Assembly (NCBI GenBank): GCA_964411425.1
Contig: CAYPKW010000060.1
Span: 1 to 16,680, forward strand
DNA from: CAYPKW01 sp964411425
GTDB lineage: Bacteria; Pseudomonadota; Alphaproteobacteria; Dongiales; Dongiaceae
Direction of reading: 5' to 3'
Length of the DNA: 16,680 nucleotides
Shown here: positions 1 to 6,994 of the stretch, piece by piece
Layout of the letters: the number at the start of each line of letters is the position of its first letter
Position numbering within the stretch: position 1 is the stretch's first letter
The notes under the pieces: model-generated
Told to the model about the DNA's origin: nothing
The model's input: the letters and a program-made list of their open reading frames with translations, nothing else
The model's database searches: none
Made by a program: the position numbers and the translations under genes

Positions 1-1385
1 AGCCGGAACACCGTGCCGCGGGCGTCGCTGCGGGCGAGCGCGATGTCGCCGCCATGCGCGTGCATCAGATCGCGCGCGATGGCGAGCCCCAAACCCGACC
101 CGCCGGAGCGCGCCGTTCCGGCGAACGGCTGGAACAGCCGCTCGCGCGCCCGCGGCGCAAGGCCCGGGCCGTTGTCCGCCACCTCGACGACGAGCCGGCC
201 GTCGCCTGCTTCAGCGCTCACCTCGACCCGCGTGGCCCCGGCCTGAAAGGCGTTTTGGCCGAGATTGGCCAGCACGCGAAAGAGCTGGTCGCGGTCGGCC
301 TCGATTTCGACCTCGGCGCCGACCGCGTTCTCCCATTCGGTTTCGCCGTCCTGCCGCGCCGGCAGCGATTGGCCCACTTCCTCGACCAGCCGGGCGAGAG
401 GGAATCGGCTGCGGTCGAGCGGCGGCGGCCCCTCGCCGGTGAAGTTCAGCACGTTGGTGCACAGGTGGACGGCGCGGTCGATGGCCGCAACCAGGCTCGG
501 CGCCAGGCGCGTCACCTGCGGGTCTTCGCTGCCGGCGAGCCGGTCGGACACGAGGCGCGCGGATGCCAGCAGGTTGCGCAGGTCGTGGTTGATCTTGGCG
601 ACCGCGGTGCCGAGCGCGGCCAACCGCGTCTTCTGGTGCAGCGCCGCCCTGAGGCCTTGCTGCATGCGGGCGAGTTCGCGCTCAGCCACGCCGACCTCGT
701 CCCGGCGGCGGCCCGGCACCATGAGGTGCCGGGCGTCCTCCGGGTCGTCGCGGAACGCCGTCATGCTCTCGCTCAACCGGCGCAGCGGCCGCACGATCAT
801 CCATTGCAGGCTCAAGAACAGCAGCAGGGCGGTGACCAGCGAGATCGCCACCGACAGCGCGAGGATGCGCTTCGAGAACTCGATCATCGCGAGGCGCATC
901 GGCGCCTCGTCGAACACGATCTCGACGACGGCCTTCGGCTGGCGCGGCGACGGGCCGACCACGCGCAGCACGCGGTTCTCCGACTGGCTCAGCGCGACGA
1001 ACGCCTCGCGGATGGGACCGAGGAAGCCGCGCCGGCCGAGATCGACGTGCACGTCGATGGGCGGCACCGCGCCTTGGCCCAGCTGCAGCTTGATGCCGTC
1101 TGGCCGCTTGAGGCCGATGACATAGGCCTTGGCGTGGTCGAGCAGCTCGCGTTCGAGCGCCTCGCCCACCATGTAGTCGGGCGTCGCCTGCAGGGCGAGG
1201 ATGGCGAGATGCCCGGCGGCGATGCGCTCCTCCAGGTAAGAGAGACGGAAGCGGCCGATCGAGGGCGCGTAGATCAGCACCTCCGCCAGCATGACGAAGG
1301 CGATCGTCAGCACCAGCAGCTTGGTCGACAGGCTGTTGGCGAGCGCAATCCTCGATTTGCCTTCGCTCATGGGCGCCGTTGCCAT
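1..1385 (-). CDS. Membrane sensor histidine kinase (C-terminal end cut off by window edge)
   Basis: This is a two-component sensor kinase that would autophosphorylate a histidine and pass the phosphate to an unseen response regulator. 461 codons are visible. A first membrane segment lies at about residues 22-40, followed by an extracytoplasmic stretch of roughly 130 residues. A second membrane segment (ILALSVAISLVTALLLFL) leads into a HAMP-like linker. The H-box is KINHDLRNLLASA, with the phospho-acceptor at about His267. The ATPase domain shows an N-box (NLGQNAFQAGA), G1 (VADNGPGLAP), an F-box (FQPF) and G2 (GGSGLGLAIARDLM). The frame is open at base 1 and ends in GTVFRL, so only a few residues are probably missing. 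It starts 6 nt after the oxidoreductase stop codon, so co-transcription is likely. A second ATG at 1370 could be the true start. The ligand is unknown and no receiver gene is visible. Confidence 0.9.
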   Translation of the reverse strand, partial: MATAPMSEGKSRIALANSLSTKLLVLTIAFVMLAEVLIYAPSIGRFRLSYLEERIAAGHLAILALQATPDYMVGEALERELLDHAKAYVIGLKRPDGIKLQLGQGAVPPIDVHVDLGRRGFLGPIREAFVALSQSENRVLRVVGPSPRQPKAVVEIVFDEAPMRLAMIEFSKRILALSVAISLVTALLLFLSLQWMIVRPLRRLSESMTAFRDDPEDARHLMVPGRRRDEVGVAERELARMQQGLRAALHQKTRLAALGTAVAKINHDLRNLLASARLVSDRLAGSEDPQVTRLAPSLVAAIDRAVHLCTNVLNFTGEGPPPLDRSRFPLARLVEEVGQSLPARQDGETEWENAVGAEVEIEADRDQLFRVLANLGQNAFQAGATRVEVSAEAGDGRLVVEVADNGPGLAPRARERLFQPFAGTARSGGSGLGLAIARDLMHAHGGDIALARSDARGTVFR

Positions 1386-1391
1386 GCCCGC

Positions 1392-2810
1392 TCAGCCGAA
1401 CCGGAGCAGGAAGCGCACCAGCCGGCGCGTGCGTTGGCTGAACAGGCGCGGCGCGAAGTAGCTGCCGGCGGCCCGTTTGCCGGCCTCGCCCAGCGTGGGA
1501 TAGGGCGCGATCATCTGCGCCAGCGCGCCGATCTTGAGGCCGCTCGCGATAGCCAGGACCCAGGGATGAATGAGCTCGCCCGCCCGCGGCCCCAGGATCG
1601 AGGCGCCGAGAATGCGCCCGCGCGGGCCCACGATCGCCTTGACGAGCCCCTCGGTCGTGCGCTCGGTTTGCGCCCGGTCGTTGTCGGCGAACGGCCAGCG
1701 CAGGATGCGGATCGGGCGGCCCTCGGCCCGCGCCGCCGCCTCGCCCAACCCCACCTGGGCCAGCTCCGGGTCGGTGAAGGTCACCCACGGCGCCGCGCGC
1801 CGGTCGACCTTGGCTGGCAGACGGAACAGCGCGTTGCGGATCACGATTCCGGCATGATAGGCCGCCATGTGGGTGAAGGGCAGGTCGCCCACCGCGTCGC
1901 CGATGGCGTACACCCGCCGGTTGGCGGTGCGCAGCCGGTCGTTCACCGCGACGCCCTCGGGCGTGGCCTTGATGCCGGCCGCCTCCAGCCCGAGGCCCGC
2001 GAGCTTGGCCCGCCGGCCGGCGGCGATCAGCAGCTCACTGCCGACGATCCGCTCGCTTGCGCCCTCCACCTCGACCCCGATGCCGTCCGTCGTCCGCTCG
2101 ACGCCGACGACGCGGGCGCCCTCGTAAAGCCTTATGCCGTCCCCGACCAGCCGGCGGCGCAGCAGCTCGACCAGTTCCGGGTCGTCCTTCGGCAAGATCG
2201 AGCCCATCTCGACGAGCGAAACTTCAGCGCCAAGTAGCCGGAACGCCTGCGCCAGCTCGCAGCCGACCGGCCCGCCGCCGACGACGACGAGATGGCGCGG
2301 CCGTCGGTCGAGGTCGAAGATCGTCTCGTTGGTATGGTAGGCGACGGCGTCGAGACCCCGGATCGGCGGCACCAGGGGCGAGGAGCCGGTGGCGATCACG
2401 AAGCGGCGCGCGCGCACGGCATAGTCGCCGGCGATGATCTCGCTGGGGCCGGTGAAGCGGGCGCCGGCGAGGATCACCCGCACCCCCAGCCCCTCGAAGC
2501 GCGCCGCCGAATCGTTTGGCGCAATGGCGGCGATGACCTGGCGCAGATGGTCCCGCACCCGCGCGAAGTCGACGATGGGGCCGCCCGTCTCGACGCCGAA
2601 CCCGCGGGCGCGGCGCGCCGCCTCGGCGGCATGGGCCGCGGCCAGTAGCGCCTTGGAGGGCACGCAGCCGTAATTCAGGCAGTCGCCGCCCATCTTGTGC
2701 CCCTCGATGAGCACGGTCCGGGCGCCGAGTTGGCTCGCGCCCGCGGCCATGGTGAGGCCCGCCGAGCCGGCGCCGATCACGCAGATGTCGGTGTCGATCG
2801 TCTCGGTCAT
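1392..2810 (-). CDS. FAD-dependent pyridine nucleotide-disulfide oxidoreductase (mercuric reductase / lipoamide dehydrogenase-like)
   Basis: This 472-aa flavoprotein should move electrons from NAD(P)H through FAD to an active-site disulfide; its substrate is unknown. The FAD-binding Rossmann motif is VIGAGSAGLTMA near the N-terminus. The redox-active pair sits in GGDCLNYGCVPSKALL (CxxxxC). The NAD(P) site is VVVGGGPVGCELA, and YAIGDAVGDLPFTHMAAYH is the second FAD contact. The C-terminal dimerisation domain carries PYPTLGEAGKRAAG where lipoamide dehydrogenases and glutathione reductases have HPTxxE, so Tyr replaces the usual catalytic His while Glu is kept. There is no N-terminal HMA domain and no C-terminal Cys pair, so a true mercuric reductase is unlikely. 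Its ATG overlaps the stop of the VTT gene by 4 nt (ATGA), which implies translational coupling. The frame stays open upstream only as a shadow of the VTT gene. Confidence 0.9.
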   Translation of the reverse strand: MTETIDTDICVIGAGSAGLTMAAGASQLGARTVLIEGHKMGGDCLNYGCVPSKALLAAAHAAEAARRARGFGVETGGPIVDFARVRDHLRQVIAAIAPNDSAARFEGLGVRVILAGARFTGPSEIIAGDYAVRARRFVIATGSSPLVPPIRGLDAVAYHTNETIFDLDRRPRHLVVVGGGPVGCELAQAFRLLGAEVSLVEMGSILPKDDPELVELLRRRLVGDGIRLYEGARVVGVERTTDGIGVEVEGASERIVGSELLIAAGRRAKLAGLGLEAAGIKATPEGVAVNDRLRTANRRVYAIGDAVGDLPFTHMAAYHAGIVIRNALFRLPAKVDRRAAPWVTFTDPELAQVGLGEAAARAEGRPIRILRWPFADNDRAQTERTTEGLVKAIVGPRGRILGASILGPRAGELIHPWVLAIASGLKIGALAQMIAPYPTLGEAGKRAAGSYFAPRLFSQRTRRLVRFLLRFG

Positions 2811-3523
2811 TTGCGCGGCCCGCGGCGCCGCTGCCACAGCTTGTAGGCGACCGGCAGCAGGGCCAGCACGGCAAGCCCGACCAGCGCGGTCACTACTTCT
2901 GGCGTCAAGGCGCTCGCCGGCGCGAAGTCGTCGCCTATATCGAGCACGCTGCCGAGCCCGGCGCCGAGCGAGGCGAACACGAAGGTGCCGGGGATGATGC
3001 CGAAGAAGGTGCCGATGGCGAAGGTCCTGAGCGGCACGCCGAGCAGCGCCGGCGCCAGGTTTACCGCGAAGAACGGGAACAGCGGGATGAGCCGCAGCAC
3101 CAGAAGATAGCTGAGCGCGTTCTCCGCGAATCCGCGTTCGAGGCGCCCGAGCCATGCCCCCGCCTTGGCGCGCAGGTACTCGGCGAACGCGCTGCGCGCG
3201 GCCAGAAACAGGATGCAGGCGCCCAGCGTTGCCGCGACCGCGACCAGCGCCGTGGTCGCGACCTGCCCGAACAGGAAGCCGCCGGCGATAGTGAGCGCCG
3301 CCGCCCCCGGGATCGAAAGGGCAACGGCCGCCACGTAGATCGCGAAAAACACGATCAGCGAAACAAGGTAACGGGCCTCGACCTGCGCCATCAACCATTC
3401 CCGGTGCCGGCGCAGTTGCGCCAAGCCGAGATACTCATCGAGGCCGAAGCCGAAGAACACGGCGATGCCCAGGACGAGCACCAGCAGCGGCACCAGACGC
3501 CCGAGCGGGATCTTTTTCGCCAT
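2807..3523 (-). CDS. TVP38/TMEM64 family (VTT/DedA-superfamily) inner-membrane protein
   Basis: This is a 238-aa polytopic membrane protein of the VTT superfamily, whose members include DedA proteins and eukaryotic lipid scramblases. The exact bacterial role is not settled and may concern lipid translocation or envelope homeostasis. An N-terminal membrane helix (LVPLLVLVLGIAVFF) is followed by a second one near VSLIVFFAIYVAAVAL. The family re-entrant signatures are SIPGAAALTIAGGFLFG and RLIPLFPFFAVNLAPALLG, followed by FGIIPGTFVFASLGAGLG. A last helix ends in a basic tail (KLWQRRRGPRK). The ATG at 3523 was chosen because the protein then begins MAKKIPLG. A TTG at 3544 would add seven residues that come from a duplicated segment. 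The gene is first in the operon with the oxidoreductase and kinase. VTT proteins and flavoprotein reductases are known to occur together, sometimes fused (from memory, not checked). Confidence 0.9.
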   Translation of the reverse strand: MAKKIPLGRLVPLLVLVLGIAVFFGFGLDEYLGLAQLRRHREWLMAQVEARYLVSLIVFFAIYVAAVALSIPGAAALTIAGGFLFGQVATTALVAVAATLGACILFLAARSAFAEYLRAKAGAWLGRLERGFAENALSYLLVLRLIPLFPFFAVNLAPALLGVPLRTFAIGTFFGIIPGTFVFASLGAGLGSVLDIGDDFAPASALTPEVVTALVGLAVLALLPVAYKLWQRRRGPRK

Positions 3524-3590
3524 GCCGGTGTCGTCAGGTTTCAATGCGTGTTTCTTTCGCCATGCGCGTATCGTCAGGTTTCAATGCGTG
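3511..3590. repeat. 40-bp imperfect tandem duplication over the TVP38-family start codon
   Basis: Bases 3511-3550 and 3551-3590 are two adjacent 40-bp copies. Their last 20 bases (tcgtcaggtttcaatgcgtg) are identical, and the differences are confined to the first 20. Read on the minus strand, each copy contains ATGGCGAAA. The inner copy gives the real start at 3523. The outer copy at 3563 opens a nine-codon frame (MAKETRIET) that ends in TGA at 3536-3534. Confidence 0.9.
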
Positions 3591-3640
3591 CCCCCTGAAC
3601 TTGGTCGGCGGCGCGCGGCAGGTCAATCGCGGCGAGCGCG

Positions 3641-3669
3641 TTGACTCCGGCCGGGGCAGCCCTTATACA
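3641..3669 (+). promoter_or_regulatory. Sigma-70-type promoter for the rpmH-rnpA-yidD-yidC cluster
   Basis: A -35 box TTGACT (3641-3646) is separated by 17 nt from a -10 box TATACA (3664-3669). Both are near consensus, and transcription would start about 40 nt before the rpmH GTG. It is the best match to the housekeeping consensus in the window, as expected for a ribosomal-protein gene. Confidence 0.8.
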
Positions 3670-3713
3670 GCCTGCCGTCGCCCGCGAGGAGGCCCCAGCG
3701 ACGGAGAAGTGCC

Positions 3714-3848
3714 GTGAAGCGCACCTATCAGCCAAGCAAGCTGGTTCGCAAACGCCGCCATGGTTTCCGCTCGCGCATGTCCACCGTGGGCGGCCGCAAG
3801 GTCATCGCCCAGCGGCGGGCCAAGGGACGCAAGCGTCTGAGCGCCTGA
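3714..3848 (+). CDS. rpmH: 50S ribosomal protein L34
   Basis: This is a 44-aa, strongly basic protein of the large ribosomal subunit. It reads MKRTYQPSKLVRKRRHGF and continues through the family core RSRMSTVGGRKVIAQRRAKGRKRLSA, which is a full-length match to bacterial L34. The start is GTG, read as Met, and is preceded by GGAG at 3703-3706 with a 7-nt spacer, which fixes the start. It lies about 45 nt downstream of a strong promoter and 8 nt before rnpA, the nearly universal bacterial arrangement. Confidence 0.97.
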   Translation: MKRTYQPSKLVRKRRHGFRSRMSTVGGRKVIAQRRAKGRKRLSA

Positions 3849-3856
3849 GCGGCGCT

Positions 3857-4255
3857 TTGGCGAAGGTCGATCGGCTGAGGCGGCGCGCCGAATTTTTGCG
3901 GGTCGCCGCGGCACGGCGCAAATGGGTTACCCCCGGCTTGATCCTGCAAGCCATGCCGAGCGAAGCCGCGGCCAGCGCCGCCGGCGGTGCCGCTGCCTTG
4001 CGCGTCGGCTTCACGGTCAGCCGCAAAGTGGGCGGCTCCGTTGAGCGCAATCGGGCCCGGCGGCGGCTCAAGGCCGCGGCGGCGATCATGGCGCTCGAAG
4101 CGGCGCCCGGCCACGATTACGTCGTGATCGGGCGGGCCGCGACGCTGAGGCGGCCGTTCGCGGCGCTGGTGGGCGACCTGGCTGCGGCGCTGGGCGGGCT
4201 GGGGTTGCGGCAGGGCCGCGCGGACGAGGCGAAGCGGGAGAAGGGGTTACCATGA
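3857..4255 (+). CDS. rnpA: Ribonuclease P protein component
   Basis: This is the basic protein subunit of RNase P, which assists the catalytic RNA in removing 5' leaders from pre-tRNAs. The start chosen is TTG at 3857, giving 132 aa that begin (L/M)AKVDRLRRRAEFLRVAA; no ATG or GTG lies nearby, so the start is moderately certain. The diagnostic RnpA elements are RVGFTVSRKVGGSVERN and RARRRLKAA, i.e. the RNR-type motif. The length is slightly over the usual ~120 aa because of an Ala-rich loop around residues 35-45 and a charged C-terminal tail. It sits 8 nt after rpmH and overlaps yidD by 4 nt (ATGA), indicating one transcript and coupled translation. Confidence 0.93.
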   Translation: MAKVDRLRRRAEFLRVAAARRKWVTPGLILQAMPSEAAASAAGGAAALRVGFTVSRKVGGSVERNRARRRLKAAAAIMALEAAPGHDYVVIGRAATLRRPFAALVGDLAAALGGLGLRQGRADEAKREKGLP

Positions 4256-4509
4256 CCTTGGGGCAGGGCGCTTCGATCGGTCTCATTCGCCTTTATCAGT
4301 GGTTCGTCTCGCCGCTGCTGGCGCCGAGTTGCCGGTTCGCGCCGAGCTGCTCGGAGTACGCGGCCGAGGCGGTGACGCGCCACGGCGTCATGCTCGGCTG
4401 CTGGCTCGCGCTCGGGCGGCTGCTGCGCTGCCACCCCTGGGGCGGGTCGGGTTACGACCCGGTTCCCGACGCCGTCGGCCGGCGGCGCCGCTCCGAGGCG
4501 GCCGGTTAG
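4252..4509 (+). CDS. yidD: Membrane protein insertion efficiency factor YidD
   Basis: This is an 85-aa small protein of the YidD/UPF0161 family, which helps YidC-dependent membrane insertion at the inner face of the cytoplasmic membrane. The family pattern is clear: LIRLYQWFVSPLLAPSCRF, then APSCSEYAAEAV with the conserved cysteines, and RLLRCHPWGGSGYDPVP near the end. The ATG overlaps the rnpA stop by 4 nt, and yidC begins 10 nt after its own stop, so the order rnpA-yidD-yidC is intact. Confidence 0.96.
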   Translation: MTLGQGASIGLIRLYQWFVSPLLAPSCRFAPSCSEYAAEAVTRHGVMLGCWLALGRLLRCHPWGGSGYDPVPDAVGRRRRSEAAG

Positions 4510-4519
4510 GATCGGGGTC

Positions 4520-6346
4520 ATGGAGCAGCGCAACCTCGTCCTGGCGATCGTAGCCTCGGTCGTCATCCTCGTGGGCTTCCAGTACTTCTACGACGCGCCG
4601 CGGCTGCAGAAGGAGCAGGCGCGTCAGGAGGCGGCGCAAGTCCCGCCGCAACCTTCGAGCGCGCCGCCGCAGCCGGGCGCGCCGGCGGCGGCGNNNNNNN
4701 NNNNNNNNNNNNNNNNNNNNNNNNNNNNNNNNNNNNNNNNNNNNNNNNNNNNNNNNNNNNNNNNNNNNNNNNNNNNNNNNNNNNNNNNNNNNNCGGCGGC
4801 GGCGGCGGCGCTCAAGGATCGTGCCGGCGCGCTGGCGGAGGCCCCGCGCGTCGCCATCGCCTCGCCGTTCCTCAACGGATCCATCTCGTTGCGCGGCGGG
4901 CGCATCGACGATCTGGTGCTGGCGCGATATCGCGAGACCGCCCAGCCGCACGGCAAGAACATCGTGCTGTTGTCGCCGGAGGGGGCTGCTGGCGCCTATT
5001 ACGCCGACTTCGGTTGGCTGGCGCCGGCCGGCGCTGCGCCGGCGCTACCGGACCCGGAGACTCTGTGGCGGGCCGACCGCGACGTGCTGGCGCCCGGCGA
5101 TCCGGTGACTCTCACCTGGGACAACGGCGAGGGACTCAAGTTCACGCGCACCTTCGCCCTCGATGACACGTACCTCTTCACCGTGACCCAGCGGGTGGAG
5201 AACTCCGGCGTCAGCCCGGTCACGCTCCATCCCTACGCCCTCGTGTCGCGCACCGGCACGCCGGCCACCCTCGGCTTCTACATCCTGCACGAGGGGCTCA
5301 TCGGCGTGCTCGACGGCACGTTGCAGGAGATCAAATACAAAAAAGTGGCGGAAAGCGGTGCCATTCCCTTCGACAGCGCCGGCGGCTGGCTCGGCATCAC
5401 CGACAAATACTGGCTGGTGGCGCTGGTGGCTGGCAAGGACGACCCGATCCGGGCCCAGTTCACCCACGCCAAGCGCGGCGAGACCGACGTCTATCACGCC
5501 GACTACAGCGGCGCCGCCGTCGCGGTCGCGCCCGGCGCCTCGGCCGCCAGCACGACGCGGCTCTTCGCCGGCGCCAAGGAAGTGCGGCTGCTCGACCGCT
5601 ACCGCGACCAGTTCGCCATCCCGCTGTTCGACCGCGGCGTCGATTTCGGCTGGTTCTACTTCCTCACGAAACCGATCTTCTACGCCCTCGATTACCTGAG
5701 CCGGGTGACCGGCAATTTCGGCATCGCGATCCTTCTGCTCACCATCGCGATCAAACTGCTGTTTTATCCGCTCGCCAACAAGTCGTACCGGGCGATGAGC
5801 CGCATGAAGCTGCTGGCGCCGGAGATGACGAAGTTGAAGGAGCGCTACAAGGACGACCGCCAGCGCATCAACCAGGAGATGATGGCCCTCTACAAGCGCG
5901 AAAAGGTGAACCCGGCGGCCGGCTGCCTGCCGATCGTGATCCAGATCCCCGTGTTCTTCTCGCTCTACAAGGTGCTGTTCGTCACCATCGAGATGCGCCA
6001 CGCGCCGTTCTTCGGCTGGATCAAGGATTTGTCGGCGCCCGACCCCACCTCGTTCATCAATTTCTTCGGCCTGGCGCCATGGGCGGTGCCCGACCTGGGG
6101 CCGCTGCAGCTCATCAGCCTGGGCGTCTGGCCGCTCATCATGGGCCTCACCATGTGGCTGCAGCAGAAGCTGAACCCGACGCCGCCCGATCCCATCCAGG
6201 CGCGCATCTTCATGTTGCTGCCGATCGTCTTCACCTTCATGCTGGCGCGGTTCCCCGCCGGCCTGGTGATCTACTGGGCGTGGAACAACGTGCTGTCGAT
6301 CGCCCAGCAGCGGCTCATCATGTGGCAGATGGGGGTGAAGCCCTGA
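4520..6346 (+). CDS. yidC: Membrane protein insertase YidC (interrupted by an assembly gap)
   Basis: This protein inserts and folds inner-membrane proteins, alone or with SecYEG. The N-terminal signal-anchor helix (LVLAIVASVVILVGFQYFY) is followed by a Pro/Ala-rich linker, which contains 100 N covering about 34 codons. The periplasmic beta-sandwich domain follows, from about residue 105 to 380. The conserved insertase core starts at FGWFYFLTKPIFYALDYLS and continues through NFGIAILLLTIAIKLLFYPL. It then runs through the cytoplasmic coiled hairpin LKERYKDDRQRINQEMMALY, PAAGCLPIVIQIPVFFSLYK and the C-terminal helices ending FPAGLVIYWAWNNVLSIAQQ. Both sides of the gap are in the same frame with the 100-N filler, but the true gap length is unknown. 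The nominal length of 608 aa fits alphaproteobacterial YidC. Confidence 0.96.
   Translation: MEQRNLVLAIVASVVILVGFQYFYDAPRLQKEQARQEAAQVPPQPSSAPPQPGAPAAAXXXXXXXXXXXXXXXXXXXXXXXXXXXXXXXXXXAAAAALKDRAGALAEAPRVAIASPFLNGSISLRGGRIDDLVLARYRETAQPHGKNIVLLSPEGAAGAYYADFGWLAPAGAAPALPDPETLWRADRDVLAPGDPVTLTWDNGEGLKFTRTFALDDTYLFTVTQRVENSGVSPVTLHPYALVSRTGTPATLGFYILHEGLIGVLDGTLQEIKYKKVAESGAIPFDSAGGWLGITDKYWLVALVAGKDDPIRAQFTHAKRGETDVYHADYSGAAVAVAPGASAASTTRLFAGAKEVRLLDRYRDQFAIPLFDRGVDFGWFYFLTKPIFYALDYLSRVTGNFGIAILLLTIAIKLLFYPLANKSYRAMSRMKLLAPEMTKLKERYKDDRQRINQEMMALYKREKVNPAAGCLPIVIQIPVFFSLYKVLFVTIEMRHAPFFGWIKDLSAPDPTSFINFFGLAPWAVPDLGPLQLISLGVWPLIMGLTMWLQQKLNPTPPDPIQARIFMLLPIVFTFMLARFPAGLVIYWAWNNVLSIAQQRLIMWQMGVKP
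4694..4793. other. Assembly gap of exactly 100 N inside yidC
   Basis: The run of 100 N is flanked on the left by gccggcggcggcg and on the right by cggcggcggcggcggcgctc. The join therefore falls in a GCG/CGG trinucleotide tract that encodes the Ala-rich linker of YidC. The round number indicates a conventional filler rather than a measured distance. Confidence 0.98.
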
Positions 6347-6981
6347 ACCAGGCCGCGCTTGAGGCCGGCCGCCTGCTGTTCGCCGCCGAATGCCGGTTCG
6401 TCGCCGGCGCCGCCACGGTGCCGGCCCTGCCGCCGCCCTCGCTGCCGGAGGTGGCGTTCGCCGGCCGCTCCAACGTCGGCAAGTCGAGCCTCGTCAACGC
6501 GCTTACCGGGCAGAAGACGCTCGCCCGCGTATCGCGGTCGCCGGGGCGCACGCAGCAGATCAACTTCTTCGAACTGGGCGCCCGGCTCATGCTGGTCGAT
6601 CTGCCGGGCTACGGCTTTGCCCGGGCCGGCAAGGGGCGCGTCCTGGGGTGGACCAGGCTGGTCGAGGATTACATACGGGGCCGCCCGACGCTTGCCCGCC
6701 TGTGCCTGCTGATCGACGCCCGGCACGGCCCGATGGCCGTCGATCGCGAGTTGATGAGCATGTTCGACAAGGCCGGGGTGTCCTATCAGGCGGTGCTGAC
6801 CAAGACCGACAAGGTTCCGGCGCCGGCGTTGGCAGCGGCGAAATCCGCGCTCGCGGCGGAGCTCGCCCGGCACCCCGCGGCCCATCCGGACATCGAGGCC
6901 ACCAGCGCGCGCGAGGGCGCCGGGATCAGGGAGCTGCGCGCCCGCCTCGCGGCGCTGGCAGCGCCGGCGCACTCGCGTTAG
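6322..6981 (+). CDS. engB: Ribosome biogenesis GTPase EngB (YihA/YsxC)
   Basis: This is a TrmE-Era-EngA-like GTPase needed for late assembly of the 50S subunit. With the GTG at 6322 it is 219 aa. All G motifs are present: G1 GRSNVGKSS (48-56), switch I SPGRTQQINFF (73-83), G3 DLPGYG (93-98), G4 TKTDK (160-164) and G5 TSARE (about 194-198). The GTG start overlaps the end of yidC by 25 nt. A CTG at 6343 preceded by gggggtga is an alternative that would remove seven residues. The N-terminal EAGRLLFAAECRFVAGA is typical of alphaproteobacterial EngB. The position between yidC and argB matches the conserved order. Confidence 0.95.
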   Translation: MADGGEALNQAALEAGRLLFAAECRFVAGAATVPALPPPSLPEVAFAGRSNVGKSSLVNALTGQKTLARVSRSPGRTQQINFFELGARLMLVDLPGYGFARAGKGRVLGWTRLVEDYIRGRPTLARLCLLIDARHGPMAVDRELMSMFDKAGVSYQAVLTKTDKVPAPALAAAKSALAAELARHPAAHPDIEATSAREGAGIRELRARLAALAAPAHSR

Positions 6982-6994
6982 ATTGCGCCCCGGC

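Noticed and set aside
54..2237. A 727-codon open frame on the plus strand
   Set aside because: It is antisense to the sensor kinase and reductase, which have clear motifs. High GC content keeps antisense frames open. Its translation is rich in Arg, His and Gln with no domain pattern.
2811..3398. N-terminal extension of the oxidoreductase giving a 668-aa fusion
   Set aside because: The extension is an out-of-frame reading of the VTT gene. The ATG at 2810 begins a canonical FAD-binding N-terminus.
3598..3626. Minus-strand promoter for the VTT operon (TTGACC, 17 nt, CAAGTT)
   Set aside because: The -35 is good, but the -10 matches the consensus at only two positions, so it is too weak to annotate as a feature.
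5045..6001. A 318-codon minus-strand frame inside yidC
   Set aside because: It is antisense to a well-conserved insertase and its translation has no recognisable domain.
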